DNA of 25,723 nt from Myxococcales bacterium (lineage in GTDB: Bacteria > Myxococcota_A > UBA9160 > SMWR01). Below the pieces are notes generated by a model that was not told the origin of the DNA, did no database searches, and saw only the letters and a list, made by a program, of their open reading frames with translations. The stretch covers positions 1 to 25,723 of the forward strand of contig JACZVU010000017.1 of assembly GCA_022572485.1 (NCBI GenBank). The letters run 5' to 3'. Of this stretch, positions 16,941-24,440 are shown piece after piece; position 1 is the first letter of the stretch, and each line of letters begins with the position of its first letter. The position numbers and the translations under genes are program-made.

Positions 16941-17837
16941 GTGAACGACAGCGTCGCCAGCACCCGCGCGACCCGCAACCAGCGCCGACTCCTGATCGCG
17001 CTCGCCCTCGCCGCCACGTATATGGTGGCGGAGTTCATCGGGGGGCTGCTCACGGGCTCACTGGCCCTGCTCGCAGATGCCGGTCATATGCTTTCCGACG
17101 TATTTGCGCTGGCGATGAGCGCGGCTGCAATCCAGATCGCACGGCTCCCTCCCACCCCTCAGCGCACCTATGGCTACCAGCGAACCGAGATCCTGGCGGC
17201 CCTCGGGCACGGGATCCTCTTGATCTGCATCTCCGTTTATATCTTCGTCGAAGCGTATGGCCGCGCCCGCGCACCCGTCGAAATTCAAGGTGCACCGATG
17301 CTCGCGATCGCCATTGGCGGATTGCTGATCAACATCGTGGGCCTTCTGATCCTGCGCGCTGGCAAGGATGAAAACCTCAATGTCCGCGGTGCGTGGCTAC
17401 ACGTGATGAGCGATGCGCTCGGAAGCGTGGGTGCCATTACCGCGGCGGTCCTGATCTGGGCCTTTGGCTGGACCTGGGCGGATTCGCTGGCATCTGTCGC
17501 GATCGGCCTCATGGTCGTCTACTCCTCCTGGAGCTTGCTGCGAGAAGCGCTGGCTGTGCTGATGGAAAGCGCTCCAGCCCATATCGATGTGGAAGAAGTG
17601 CGCCGCGCAATGGGCGCACACCGCGCGGTGCTCGGCGTCCACGACCTCCACATCTGGACGGTGGGAAGCGGGATGGTTTCACTCTCGGGTCACGTCGTCG
17701 CACAAGACGGTTGCGAAAATGGATCGCTCCTGCGGGAAATGGGTGACCTGCTCATCGAACGCTTCGCGATCGCGCATGCCACGATCCAGATCGAGCCCGA
17801 GAACTTCCAAGAATCGGGCTCCGCGCACTGCGACTGA
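16941..17837 (+). CDS. cation diffusion facilitator (CzcD/ZitB-like zinc exporter)
   Basis: Inner-membrane antiporter exporting Zn2+ (and possibly Co2+ or Cd2+) in exchange for protons. 298 residues with six transmembrane helices. The two intramembrane metal motifs are both HxxxD: DAGHMLSD (His49, Asp53) in TM2 and HVMSD (His154, Asp158) in TM5, typical of zinc-type CDFs. The C-terminal cytoplasmic domain has GVHDLHIWTVGSG. It lacks the long His-rich loop of some family members. GTG start at 16941 with no clear Shine-Dalgarno; TACGAT just upstream could be a -10 box for a nearly leaderless message. The gap to pyk is 109 nt on the same strand. Confidence 0.94.
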   Translation: MNDSVASTRATRNQRRLLIALALAATYMVAEFIGGLLTGSLALLADAGHMLSDVFALAMSAAAIQIARLPPTPQRTYGYQRTEILAALGHGILLICISVYIFVEAYGRARAPVEIQGAPMLAIAIGGLLINIVGLLILRAGKDENLNVRGAWLHVMSDALGSVGAITAAVLIWAFGWTWADSLASVAIGLMVVYSSWSLLREALAVLMESAPAHIDVEEVRRAMGAHRAVLGVHDLHIWTVGSGMVSLSGHVVAQDGCENGSLLREMGDLLIERFAIAHATIQIEPENFQESGSAHCD

Positions 17838-17946
17838 AATTCGGCGCACGACTTCGCGCGACCCCTCGCACCCTCAGCTCGCACCGATCGGCGGCTGGCG
17901 CGGAGGCTGTGAATCCCGGACTATCCAACCCACTGGGAGGGCGAAC

Positions 17947-19383
17947 ATGCCTGCCAAGCGAGTGCTCCGGAAGACCAAGGTGATCGCCACGATCGGACCC
18001 GCGAGTGATTCGCTGGAAACGCTGAAGGCGATGATCAAGGCCGGCATGAATGTCGCGCGGCTCAATTTTTCACACGGAACCCATGAAGAGCATCGCAAGC
18101 GGCTCGAGTGCCTCCGCCAGGCCGCCCGGGAGCTTTCGGCAAACATCGGCATCATGCTCGACACCAAAGGGGTCGAGATTCGAACCGGGCGCCTCGAAGG
18201 CGGTGCGGCCACGCTGACCGCCGACGACACCTTCATCCTTTACCGGGAAACCCGCCTCGGCGATTCGAGGGGGGTTTCGATCTCGTACCGAGAACTCGCG
18301 GATGAAATCTCACCGGGTGCAGCCATCCTGCTCGACGACGGCGTCATCGAACTGCGCGTCGAGTCGATCGAGGGCGGCGATCTCCATTGCCGAATTTCGC
18401 GCGGGGGGCGCTTGGAGGATCGCAAAGGCGTCAACGTACCGGGTGAGGCGCTGTCGCGAGCGTCTTCGATGAGCCCCGCCGATCGCGAAGACCTGCTCTT
18501 CGCAATCGAGCACAAGGTGGACTACATCGCGGCGTCGTTCGTTCGCAGCGGCGCGGATGTCCTCGAAATCTCCAACTTCCTGCAGGAAAGAGGCGCCAAC
18601 ATTCCGGTGATCGCCAAGATCGAAAACAGCGAAGGCGTGAAGAATCTCGAAGAGATCGTCGCAGTCGCCAGTGGAACGATGGTCGCACGCGGAGACCTCG
18701 GCGTGGAACTCCCGCTCCCGGAGGTTCCACTGATCCAAAAGAAGATCATTCGGACCACTGTGATGAACGGGAAGCCCGTCATCACGGCCACCCAGATGCT
18801 CGACTCGATGACCCACGCCCCCGTGCCTACCCGCGCAGAAGTGAGCGACGTCGCAAACGCGATTCTGGACGGAACGTCGGCTGTGATGCTCTCCGGAGAA
18901 ACCGCGAGGGGGGGGTATCCTGTGGAAGCGGTCCGCACGATGGCGGCCCTCGCACTGGCCGCCGAAGCACAGCTGAGCGAGTACGGACACCTCCAGCACA
19001 TCTTGCCCGAGGTCTCCAACGTCGTGACCGAGGCCGTCAGTCAGGCGGCGGTCAATCTGGCGGACCACATCGACGCCGCTGCCGTCATCACGCTCACCGA
19101 GAGCGGTTTTACGGCTCGCGCGATGTCGAAGTATCGACCGGCCTGTCCGATCCTGGCCGTCACGGTCTGGCCCGATGTGCTGCTCAAACTCTCGATGAAC
19201 TGGGGGGTCACGGCGGTCCTCTTCGAAGGCGAACGGTCCGACGAAGCGATGGTTCAATTCGCAATCCGCCACGGGCGCGAAATTGGCTGCATCAACTCGG
19301 GCGACAACGTCGTTGTCACGGCGGGAATCAGTCAGACGACAGGCAGCACCAGCACCATCCAAGTGTTGAGAGTCGACGACTGA
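17947..19383 (+). CDS. pyk: pyruvate kinase
   Basis: Glycolytic transfer of phosphate from phosphoenolpyruvate to ADP. 478 residues from ATG 17947, preceded by GGGAGG; the longer open frame upstream is shadow sequence over the CDF gene. Family motifs in order: RKTKVIATIGPAS, MNVARLNFSHG, MLDTKGVEIRTG, the B domain with SRGGRLEDRKGVNVPG, SPADREDL, IPVIAKIENSEGV with the catalytic lysine, MVARGDLGVE (Mg site), TATQMLDSM and DGTSAVMLSGETA. A C-terminal allosteric-type domain follows. It lies 34 nt upstream of selD and is probably co-transcribed with it. Confidence 0.97.
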   Translation: MPAKRVLRKTKVIATIGPASDSLETLKAMIKAGMNVARLNFSHGTHEEHRKRLECLRQAARELSANIGIMLDTKGVEIRTGRLEGGAATLTADDTFILYRETRLGDSRGVSISYRELADEISPGAAILLDDGVIELRVESIEGGDLHCRISRGGRLEDRKGVNVPGEALSRASSMSPADREDLLFAIEHKVDYIAASFVRSGADVLEISNFLQERGANIPVIAKIENSEGVKNLEEIVAVASGTMVARGDLGVELPLPEVPLIQKKIIRTTVMNGKPVITATQMLDSMTHAPVPTRAEVSDVANAILDGTSAVMLSGETARGGYPVEAVRTMAALALAAEAQLSEYGHLQHILPEVSNVVTEAVSQAAVNLADHIDAAAVITLTESGFTARAMSKYRPACPILAVTVWPDVLLKLSMNWGVTAVLFEGERSDEAMVQFAIRHGREIGCINSGDNVVVTAGISQTTGSTSTIQVLRVDD

Positions 19384-19417
19384 TGAAGCTCGGAACCTCT
19401 TATCGATAGGAGTTGGC

Positions 19418-20461
19418 ATGGCTGAAATCCGGCTGACGTCACTTGTTCCCGGCGGCGGTTGAGCCCGCAAGCTCGGAGCTGAGGACCTGGTCCAGGTCCT
19501 GAAACGGATCGCCCCCTTCGACCATTCATGGCTCGATCCAAATCTCGGATCGATGGAGGACGCCGCACTCTTGCGCCCGGATTCCGGCCCTGCACTCGCA
19601 TTCACCGTCGATTTCATCACACCGATCGTCGACGATCCCGAAACCTATGGTGCGATCGCCGCTGCCAATGCGCTCTCGGATATTTACGCAATGGGAGGCG
19701 AACCCCAGGTGGCGCTCGCGATTTGCGGCTTCCCGCGAGACGTTCTCGGGCTCGATGTACTCGAGCAGATCTTCCGGGGTGGACGCGACAAGGCCGCGGA
19801 AGCCGGCTGTGCGATCGCGGGCGGGCACACGGTGCTCGACCCCGAGCTGAAGTACGGGCTCTGCGTGATTGGCAGCCTTTCGGGCCCCGGCCTCACCCAA
19901 ACCAACGCCAAGCCGGGTGACCGCCTCGTTCTCACCAAGCCACTCGGCTTCGGAATCGCCGCTCAGGCCATCAAGGAAGCGAAGCTCTCGAGCGGCGATT
20001 TGGAGACCACGCTTGTTGCGATGGCGACCCTCAACAAAGGTGCCAAAGACGCCGCGCTCGCAGCTGGAGCGCGAGCGGCAACCGACGTCACAGGGTTCGG
20101 CCTGCTCGGTCATCTTCACCATCTGGCCTCAGCCTCCGGCTTGGCAGCCAAGATCCGGCTGCGGGAAGTCCCGACTCTCGACTTCATCCGCGACCTTGCA
20201 GAAGCGGGTGTGGCGCCAGGCGGTTCGAGGCGAAACCTCGAATACGTAGCGCCCCATACACGTTTTGGGGACAACGTCGCAGAGGTCGATCGATTGATCC
20301 TCTCTGATGCGCAAACATCCGGCGGCCTACTCATCGCAGTGCCACCCGATCTAGAGCCCGATTTGATCGCGGAGTTGGAGCGCAACGGTACGCCCGCCCG
20401 AGCTGCTATCGGCGAACTCGTTCCGGGGAAGCCCGGCTCGATCGAAATCACCTCCCAATGA
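19418..20461 (+). CDS. selD: selenophosphate synthetase, predicted selenoprotein (in-frame UGA = Sec15)
   Basis: Makes selenophosphate from selenide and ATP, the selenium donor for selenocysteine and selenouridine. Read from ATG 19418 (AGGAG Shine-Dalgarno 5 nt upstream), codon 15 is TGA (19460-19462), and the frame then continues open to 20461. With UGA as selenocysteine the protein has 347 residues, the same as E. coli SelD. Sec15 falls where E. coli has Cys17, in LTSLVPGGG-U-ARKLG. Lys18 corresponds to the essential Lys20; the neighbouring second Cys is Arg here. Asp48, Asp65 and Asp88 match the Mg/ATP aspartates, and AGGHT and DRLVLTKPLGFG follow. Without recoding, the first internal ATG (19553) would lose the catalytic loop. 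A SECIS-like hairpin follows the UGA. Confidence 0.93.
19460..19462 (+). other. UGA codon predicted to be read as selenocysteine
   Basis: Single in-frame TGA at codon 15 of selD, with homologous SelD sequence on both sides (RLTSLV before it, LGAEDL after it). It falls exactly at the catalytic Cys/Sec position of the family. This argues against a sequencing error or an ordinary stop. Confidence 0.88.
19482..19500 (+). promoter_or_regulatory. candidate bacterial SECIS hairpin in selD
   Basis: Perfect 7-bp stem AGGACCT/AGGTCCT closing the loop GGTCC. The stem starts 19 nt after the UGA and the loop begins 27 nt after it, inside the coding sequence. In bacteria SelB binds a hairpin just 3' of the UGA whose apical loop carries conserved G and U; the E. 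coli fdhF loop is AGGUCU, which shares GGUC. The bulged U of the fdhF stem is not evident here. Confidence 0.75.
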
Positions 20462-20547
20462 CCGCGAACCGCCGCCGCGGACCTCTACCGTGACTCTCGC
20501 GGCGCGCTGACCGCAATCCACCCCTCTGCTCGCACCTCACCCACAGA

Positions 20548-20569
20548 TTGCGCGCAACTTGCGCGCAAC
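20548..20569. promoter_or_regulatory. tandem palindromes, candidate operator
   Basis: Two head-to-tail copies of TTGCGCGCAAC (20548-20558 and 20559-20569). Each contains the perfect 10-bp palindrome TTGCGCGCAA. They lie in the 177-bp gap between selD and the retropepsin-like gene, about 70-90 bp before its start, where a transcription-factor site could sit. The binding protein is unknown. Confidence 0.4.
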
Positions 20570-20638
20570 TTCCCGTTTCGCGCCTTCAAGACGCGCGCCC
20601 GTCTGCCGATTCAAGGGAAAGAAACCGGGAGCCTCGAT

Positions 20639-21463
20639 ATGCGCCGCTCGGCAATTTGTCTGTTGGTGTTGCTGCTGCAAAGCAGCGACGCCTCGTCAGA
20701 AATCTTCCGCTGGATCGACGAAGCGGGAAAGCTCCACTTCGCGCAAAACATTCAGCAGGTGCCGTCCCAATACCGCAAGCAGGCGCTTCAGCAAAGCGCC
20801 GCCAAGAGCGGCGGAAGCTTCCAGACCTACACCAAGAGCATCGAGCAGCAAGGGTCGAGAGCATACAGAAAACACCGGGTTCCGTTTGTCTCTGAAGGCA
20901 GCCTGATGCGCGTCAACGCAATCGTCAACGGCCACCTCGAGTTGCCGTTCTTCATCGACACAGGAGCGAGTGGGGTGTCCCTCCCCGCTTCGGCCGCGAG
21001 GCGACTCGGCATCTCGATCGGTCCGAACACGCAACGAGTCACGATGCAGACCGCCAACGGATCGATCGAGCTTCCACTCGTCCGACTCGACTCCGTCGAA
21101 CTGGCTGGCGCCCGCGTCGAAGGCCTGATGGCGACTTTGAATCCGACCCTGAGCATCGGATTGCTCGGGGGAACGTTCTTCAACCAATTCACCTACGGCG
21201 TCGACCCTGCTGCGAACATCATCACCCTGGAACGAAATTACGCGGCCGTCATACCGAGCCTGAGTGAGGGCCACTGGCGGAGGCGCTTCCAAAAAATCCG
21301 AAGCTCTCTCGAACAATTGGACGCATATCTCCGCAACAGAGAGGGCTTGAATGAGGCGCGTCGCGAAGAGCTGGAGCAGAAGCGCGTCGAACTTGAAGCG
21401 CGGCTCGACGCGCTCGAGCGCGAGGCAAATCGCGACAGCGTTCCCAGAGCGTGGCGCCGCTAG
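20639..21463 (+). CDS. secreted DUF4124 / retropepsin-like aspartic protease with C-terminal coiled coil
   Basis: 274 residues from ATG 20639, with GGGAG about 8 nt upstream. A signal peptide (about 1-19) leads into a DUF4124-like segment (EIFRWIDEAGKLHFAQNIQQVP, 21-42). A clan AA aspartic-protease domain follows, with the active-site triplet in FFIDTGASGVSLP (Asp107-Thr-Gly) and LLGGTFF as the second conserved element. The last 55 residues or so are charged and heptad-like (LNEARREELEQKRVELEARLDALERE), probably a coiled coil. Such proteases work as dimers; periplasmic location and the target are inference. It converges on the MBL-receiver gene. Confidence 0.82.
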   Translation: MRRSAICLLVLLLQSSDASSEIFRWIDEAGKLHFAQNIQQVPSQYRKQALQQSAAKSGGSFQTYTKSIEQQGSRAYRKHRVPFVSEGSLMRVNAIVNGHLELPFFIDTGASGVSLPASAARRLGISIGPNTQRVTMQTANGSIELPLVRLDSVELAGARVEGLMATLNPTLSIGLLGGTFFNQFTYGVDPAANIITLERNYAAVIPSLSEGHWRRRFQKIRSSLEQLDAYLRNREGLNEARREELEQKRVELEARLDALEREANRDSVPRAWRR

Positions 21464-21514
21464 GAGCGTGCGACAATCCTTGAGAATCTACTCGAAGGGT
21501 CGCTCGATCGAGGT

Positions 21515-22843
21515 TCAGGGTGATACCGTCCGCAGCAACCAGCTGCGCACCCGCGAGCGAACCAGCGTGGGCTTGATCGGCTTGGTGAGATAATCGGTCG
21601 CTCCCGCCACGAAAGCCTCGACCAGATCCGCTTCTGTCAACTTCAACCCCGTCAAAATCAAGATGGGGATGTCGCGAAGCCCAGGATCGGTCTCGGCGCG
21701 CAGCATTTTGCACACTTTCATACCATCGAGGTCCGGCAATCGCATGTCCAGCAGCACCAACGACGGGCGTTTCTCCCGAATTTGTCTCAATGCCGTCTCG
21801 CCGTCCTCCGCGGTGATGACCCGGATCCCGTCGGCGCGCAAAGCAGCCTCGAGCAAGAGCACCATGTCCGGGTCGTCGTCGACGATCAATACGGTGGCCG
21901 GACCGCGCCCCGACACAGCGAGCAGCGCCGATGAATCAGAGCCGAGCGAGCCCCGACGCACCTTCTTGTCTCCCTTGAGCTCGATGAACGCCCCCTCCGC
22001 GGCGGGCTCGATTTCGGGCGTATAAGAAGCGGTGGCTGCCCGCTCGCGGGCCACCGCACACAGCGCGTCGATCGCATCGTCGTCCCGATCAGGGTCATGG
22101 TGGGTGAAGATCAGGCGCTTGGTGCGGGCTCGAATCGCGTAATCCACCGCCCTCTCGAGCGGCGTGTGCCCCCAACCCGCCTTGGCGGGGAAATCGGCCA
22201 ACGTGTACTGCGCGTCGTGAATGATGAGGTCAGCACCCTCGAGGAACTTCACGTGGCGCCGATCTTCGTGGTGGATGGGTTCGGCGCCGGCGGGCGCGTC
22301 GAGCGGATGCAGGGAGTGCGGCTCATGATCACAGGCGTAGACCACGGTGACACCATCGACTTCGAAACGAAAACCGAGTGTGAGCGCCGGGTGGTTCAAA
22401 TACTGCGTAGTCACACGAACCGAACCGACCTCGAAAACACCCTCCGTCAAATCGGCGTAGCTGATTTCGGCCATCAGGGAACCCAAGTTGATGGGCGAGT
22501 ACTCGTAGGCCATCTGTCCGGCGAGGGTGGACTGCAGTCGCTGGTCGCCCCCGCCCGGCGCGTACACCGTCCAATTCGAGCGCTCGACGAAGAGCGGATC
22601 GAAGAACGGAAACCCCTGGATGTGATCCCAATGGGTGTGACCGATCATCAGGTTTCCGGTGACGGGTTCGCCGCTTTGGGTCAGCGCTTTGCCGAGACCA
22701 TACGCACCCGTCCCACAGTCCAATACGATGAGCGTTCCATCCGCGGCGCGCAGCTCGACGCACGAGGTGTTGCCTCCGTAGCGAACCGTCGCGGGTCCGG
22801 GCGTTGCAATCGACCCCCTCGTGCCCCAGAATCGGATCTTCAT
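21515..22843 (-). CDS. metallo-beta-lactamase-fold hydrolase fused to response-regulator receiver domain
   Basis: 442 residues from ATG 22843, since MKIRFWGTRGSIATPGP is the canonical N-terminus of this MBL family; an upstream in-frame extension looks unconserved. Residues 1 to about 285 form the MBL domain with the metal motif HTHWDH (69-74), then LNHPAL, YACDHEPH, IIHDAQY and FTHHDP. Residues 316-442 form a full receiver domain: acidic DDD (322-324), phospho-acceptor Asp366 in LLLDMRLPDLDG, Thr398 in ILTG and Lys421 in YLTKPIKP. All residues needed for phosphorylation are present. Phosphorylation could control the hydrolase; the substrate (RNA, phosphodiester or cyclic nucleotide) is unknown. 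No histidine kinase is nearby. Confidence 0.88.
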   Translation of the reverse strand: MKIRFWGTRGSIATPGPATVRYGGNTSCVELRAADGTLIVLDCGTGAYGLGKALTQSGEPVTGNLMIGHTHWDHIQGFPFFDPLFVERSNWTVYAPGGGDQRLQSTLAGQMAYEYSPINLGSLMAEISYADLTEGVFEVGSVRVTTQYLNHPALTLGFRFEVDGVTVVYACDHEPHSLHPLDAPAGAEPIHHEDRRHVKFLEGADLIIHDAQYTLADFPAKAGWGHTPLERAVDYAIRARTKRLIFTHHDPDRDDDAIDALCAVARERAATASYTPEIEPAAEGAFIELKGDKKVRRGSLGSDSSALLAVSGRGPATVLIVDDDPDMVLLLEAALRADGIRVITAEDGETALRQIREKRPSLVLLDMRLPDLDGMKVCKMLRAETDPGLRDIPILILTGLKLTEADLVEAFVAGATDYLTKPIKPTLVRSRVRSWLLRTVSP

Positions 22844-22953
22844 CCCGGCTGATTGTATCGAGCCGCTCTTGATCCCGCCGATGCAAATTTTCGGCATGGC
22901 GCTCGGTTGCACTTCCGCGGTGCTGGAGCCGCTACCGCTCGCCTTATTGGCGT

Positions 22954-23247
22954 GTGCGGGCGGCTGCTCGTAGAAACCTCGGAGCCGCCCGCGCGAAACG
23001 GGAAGCGACACCTGAACATCCGTTCGGATTCGGGCGAGAGCGCTACTTCGGGGCATTCGTCATCGCGATGGTGTTCTTCGCGCTGGGCTCGGTCTTTTCG
23101 ATCCACGAGGGCATCGACAAGCTCCGCCACCCCCACGTGATCGCATCGCCGGCGATCGACGATCTGGAGTCCAAGATCCGGCGACAGACGCCCATCGCCC
23201 GAGTGATCTACGTCGAACCGGGCGTCACCCGGAGCGTCTCCGCGTAA
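22954..23247 (+). pseudogene. remnant of a second cation-efflux (CDF) transporter, internally deleted
   Basis: 97 codons are open here. Residues about 8-62 match the region around TM3 of a CDF subfamily (AKREATPEHPFGFGRERYF, then FALGSVFSIHEGIDKLRHPH). Residues about 67-93 match the extreme C-terminus of the same family (DDLESKIRRQTPIARVIYVEP). From memory of the family, full proteins are about 300 residues with 180 or so between these blocks, and the first two helices are also missing here. The metal motifs and most membrane segments are absent, so it cannot be a transporter. The join near 23140-23160 keeps the frame. It differs from the intact CDF gene at 16.9 kb. Confidence 0.7.
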
Positions 23248-23266
23248 AAGCGGAAACACCGCTCGA

Positions 23267-24274
23267 TCAACCATCGGACAGGCTTGCCTGCCGTACCTTG
23301 ACGCCAGCCTCGCGAAGCAAATCCAGCGAGACCTCGCCGAGCGGGTAGTCGGCGTTGTAGACCACTTCGACGATTCCGGAGTTGATGATCATCTTCGTAC
23401 ACATCAGGCACGGCGAGAAGGTCGTGTAGATCGTGGCTCCTCGGATCGACGCGCCGTGATAGGCGGCCTGGGTGATCGCGTTTTCCTCGCCGTGCGAACA
23501 CAGACATTCGCCGAGGCGCTTGCCGCCTTCTGCAAAGCCGTTACAGCGCGGGCAACCGCCCTCGTTGCAGTTGCGGGTACCGCGCGGCGTGCCGTTGTAA
23601 CCCGTGGAAACAATCCGTTTGTCGAGGGTGATGACCGCCGCCACCTTGCGTTTCACACAATTGCTGCGGGATGCGACGACCCGCGCAATCGACATGAAGT
23701 ATCCATCCCAGCTGGGTCGCTCAAAAAAAAAGCTGCGCTCGAGTACACCCTGGACATTCTGCAACAGCTCCTCGAGGCTGCCGTTGTTCTCGACGTGATC
23801 GTCGGCCAGTTCGCGAACCGCCAACAACTGCTGTGCGGCCGGACCCTCACTGCCAAGCTCGCGGCCTTCGAGCTGGCGCAACTCTTCCAACGAAGTCGGA
23901 TCTCCAACGCGCCTCCGCGTGACGATACGCTGCAGCCGGACTTCTTCGTCCGCATCGATCCAGAGCAGTCGGAAGTGCTTGGTTCGCGCGCTCAGGGTCT
24001 CGACTTCGGCTGGGTGGCGAATCGAGTCGATCACATAGTTGCGGTCGCCTACCAGCGACTCCGCGAGGCGATTCGCAACCCCGCCAAGGCCCTCGGAAGT
24101 GCGAATCTCGTTGCCGACCTCGATCATACGCTCTCGGGTTGGCTCGAGTCCGCGGCAACTCAACTCCTCGCGAATCACGTCGGACAGCGAGTGCGGGTAA
24201 AAGCTCCGCGCCTCCAGATATTGGACGACCTCGCCCTTCCCCGCTCCGTAAAGGCCCGCGATTCCAAGGATCAT
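23267..24274 (-). CDS. P-loop kinase-like / dCMP deaminase fusion (yeast Dcd1-like, AvcD-like architecture)
   Basis: 335 residues from ATG 24274, chosen for the AGGAGG six nt upstream. The N-terminal domain (about 1-180) is a nucleotide-kinase-like P-loop fold: GLYGAGKGE (7-15), LSDVIREE, VIDSIRHPAEVE and WIDADEEVRLQR. The C-terminal domain (about 190-335) is a zinc deaminase with HGEENA (His261, Glu263) and SPCLMC (Cys289, Cys292). An extra cysteine cluster, CNEGGCPRC plus CLC, probably binds structural zinc. The deaminase part closely resembles fungal dCMP deaminase Dcd1 (TGYNGTPRGTRNC, GGCPRCN). It would convert dCMP to dUMP. The same order of domains occurs in the antiviral deaminase AvcD; whether this protein is metabolic or defensive is open. 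Confidence 0.9.
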   Translation of the reverse strand: MILGIAGLYGAGKGEVVQYLEARSFYPHSLSDVIREELSCRGLEPTRERMIEVGNEIRTSEGLGGVANRLAESLVGDRNYVIDSIRHPAEVETLSARTKHFRLLWIDADEEVRLQRIVTRRRVGDPTSLEELRQLEGRELGSEGPAAQQLLAVRELADDHVENNGSLEELLQNVQGVLERSFFFERPSWDGYFMSIARVVASRSNCVKRKVAAVITLDKRIVSTGYNGTPRGTRNCNEGGCPRCNGFAEGGKRLGECLCSHGEENAITQAAYHGASIRGATIYTTFSPCLMCTKMIINSGIVEVVYNADYPLGEVSLDLLREAGVKVRQASLSDG

Positions 24275-24440
24275 GTCAACCTCCTGCCCGACAGCTGGCT
24301 CGCTCAAATAGATATCACCGATCCCAGCCGTACGCCCAGCCCGAGCGCGAGGTCGTCCAACAGCGAGCCGTCCGAGCCTTCCGAACCGTCTAGGCAGCCC
24401 CCCCTAGCAGAGCGATCTCGAGTCTGGCAGCCTCAGGCCG

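Noticed and set aside
17587..17946. Pyruvate kinase extended upstream by 120 codons
   Set aside because: The extension overlaps the CDF gene in another frame and has shadow-type composition. The ATG at 17947 has GGGAGG and the canonical N-terminus.
18310..19620. 436-codon open frame on the minus strand
   Set aside because: Antisense shadow of pyk and the start of selD; no recognisable domain.
19553..20461. SelD starting at the internal ATG 19553 as a complete gene
   Set aside because: It would lack the catalytic loop and Lys18. The homologous sequence, a good Shine-Dalgarno and a hairpin lie upstream around an in-frame UGA at the Sec position.
22844..22953. N-terminal helices of the CDF relic in another frame
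   Set aside because: All three plus-strand frames were read; none resembles CDF TM1-TM2, so I treat the N-terminus as lost.
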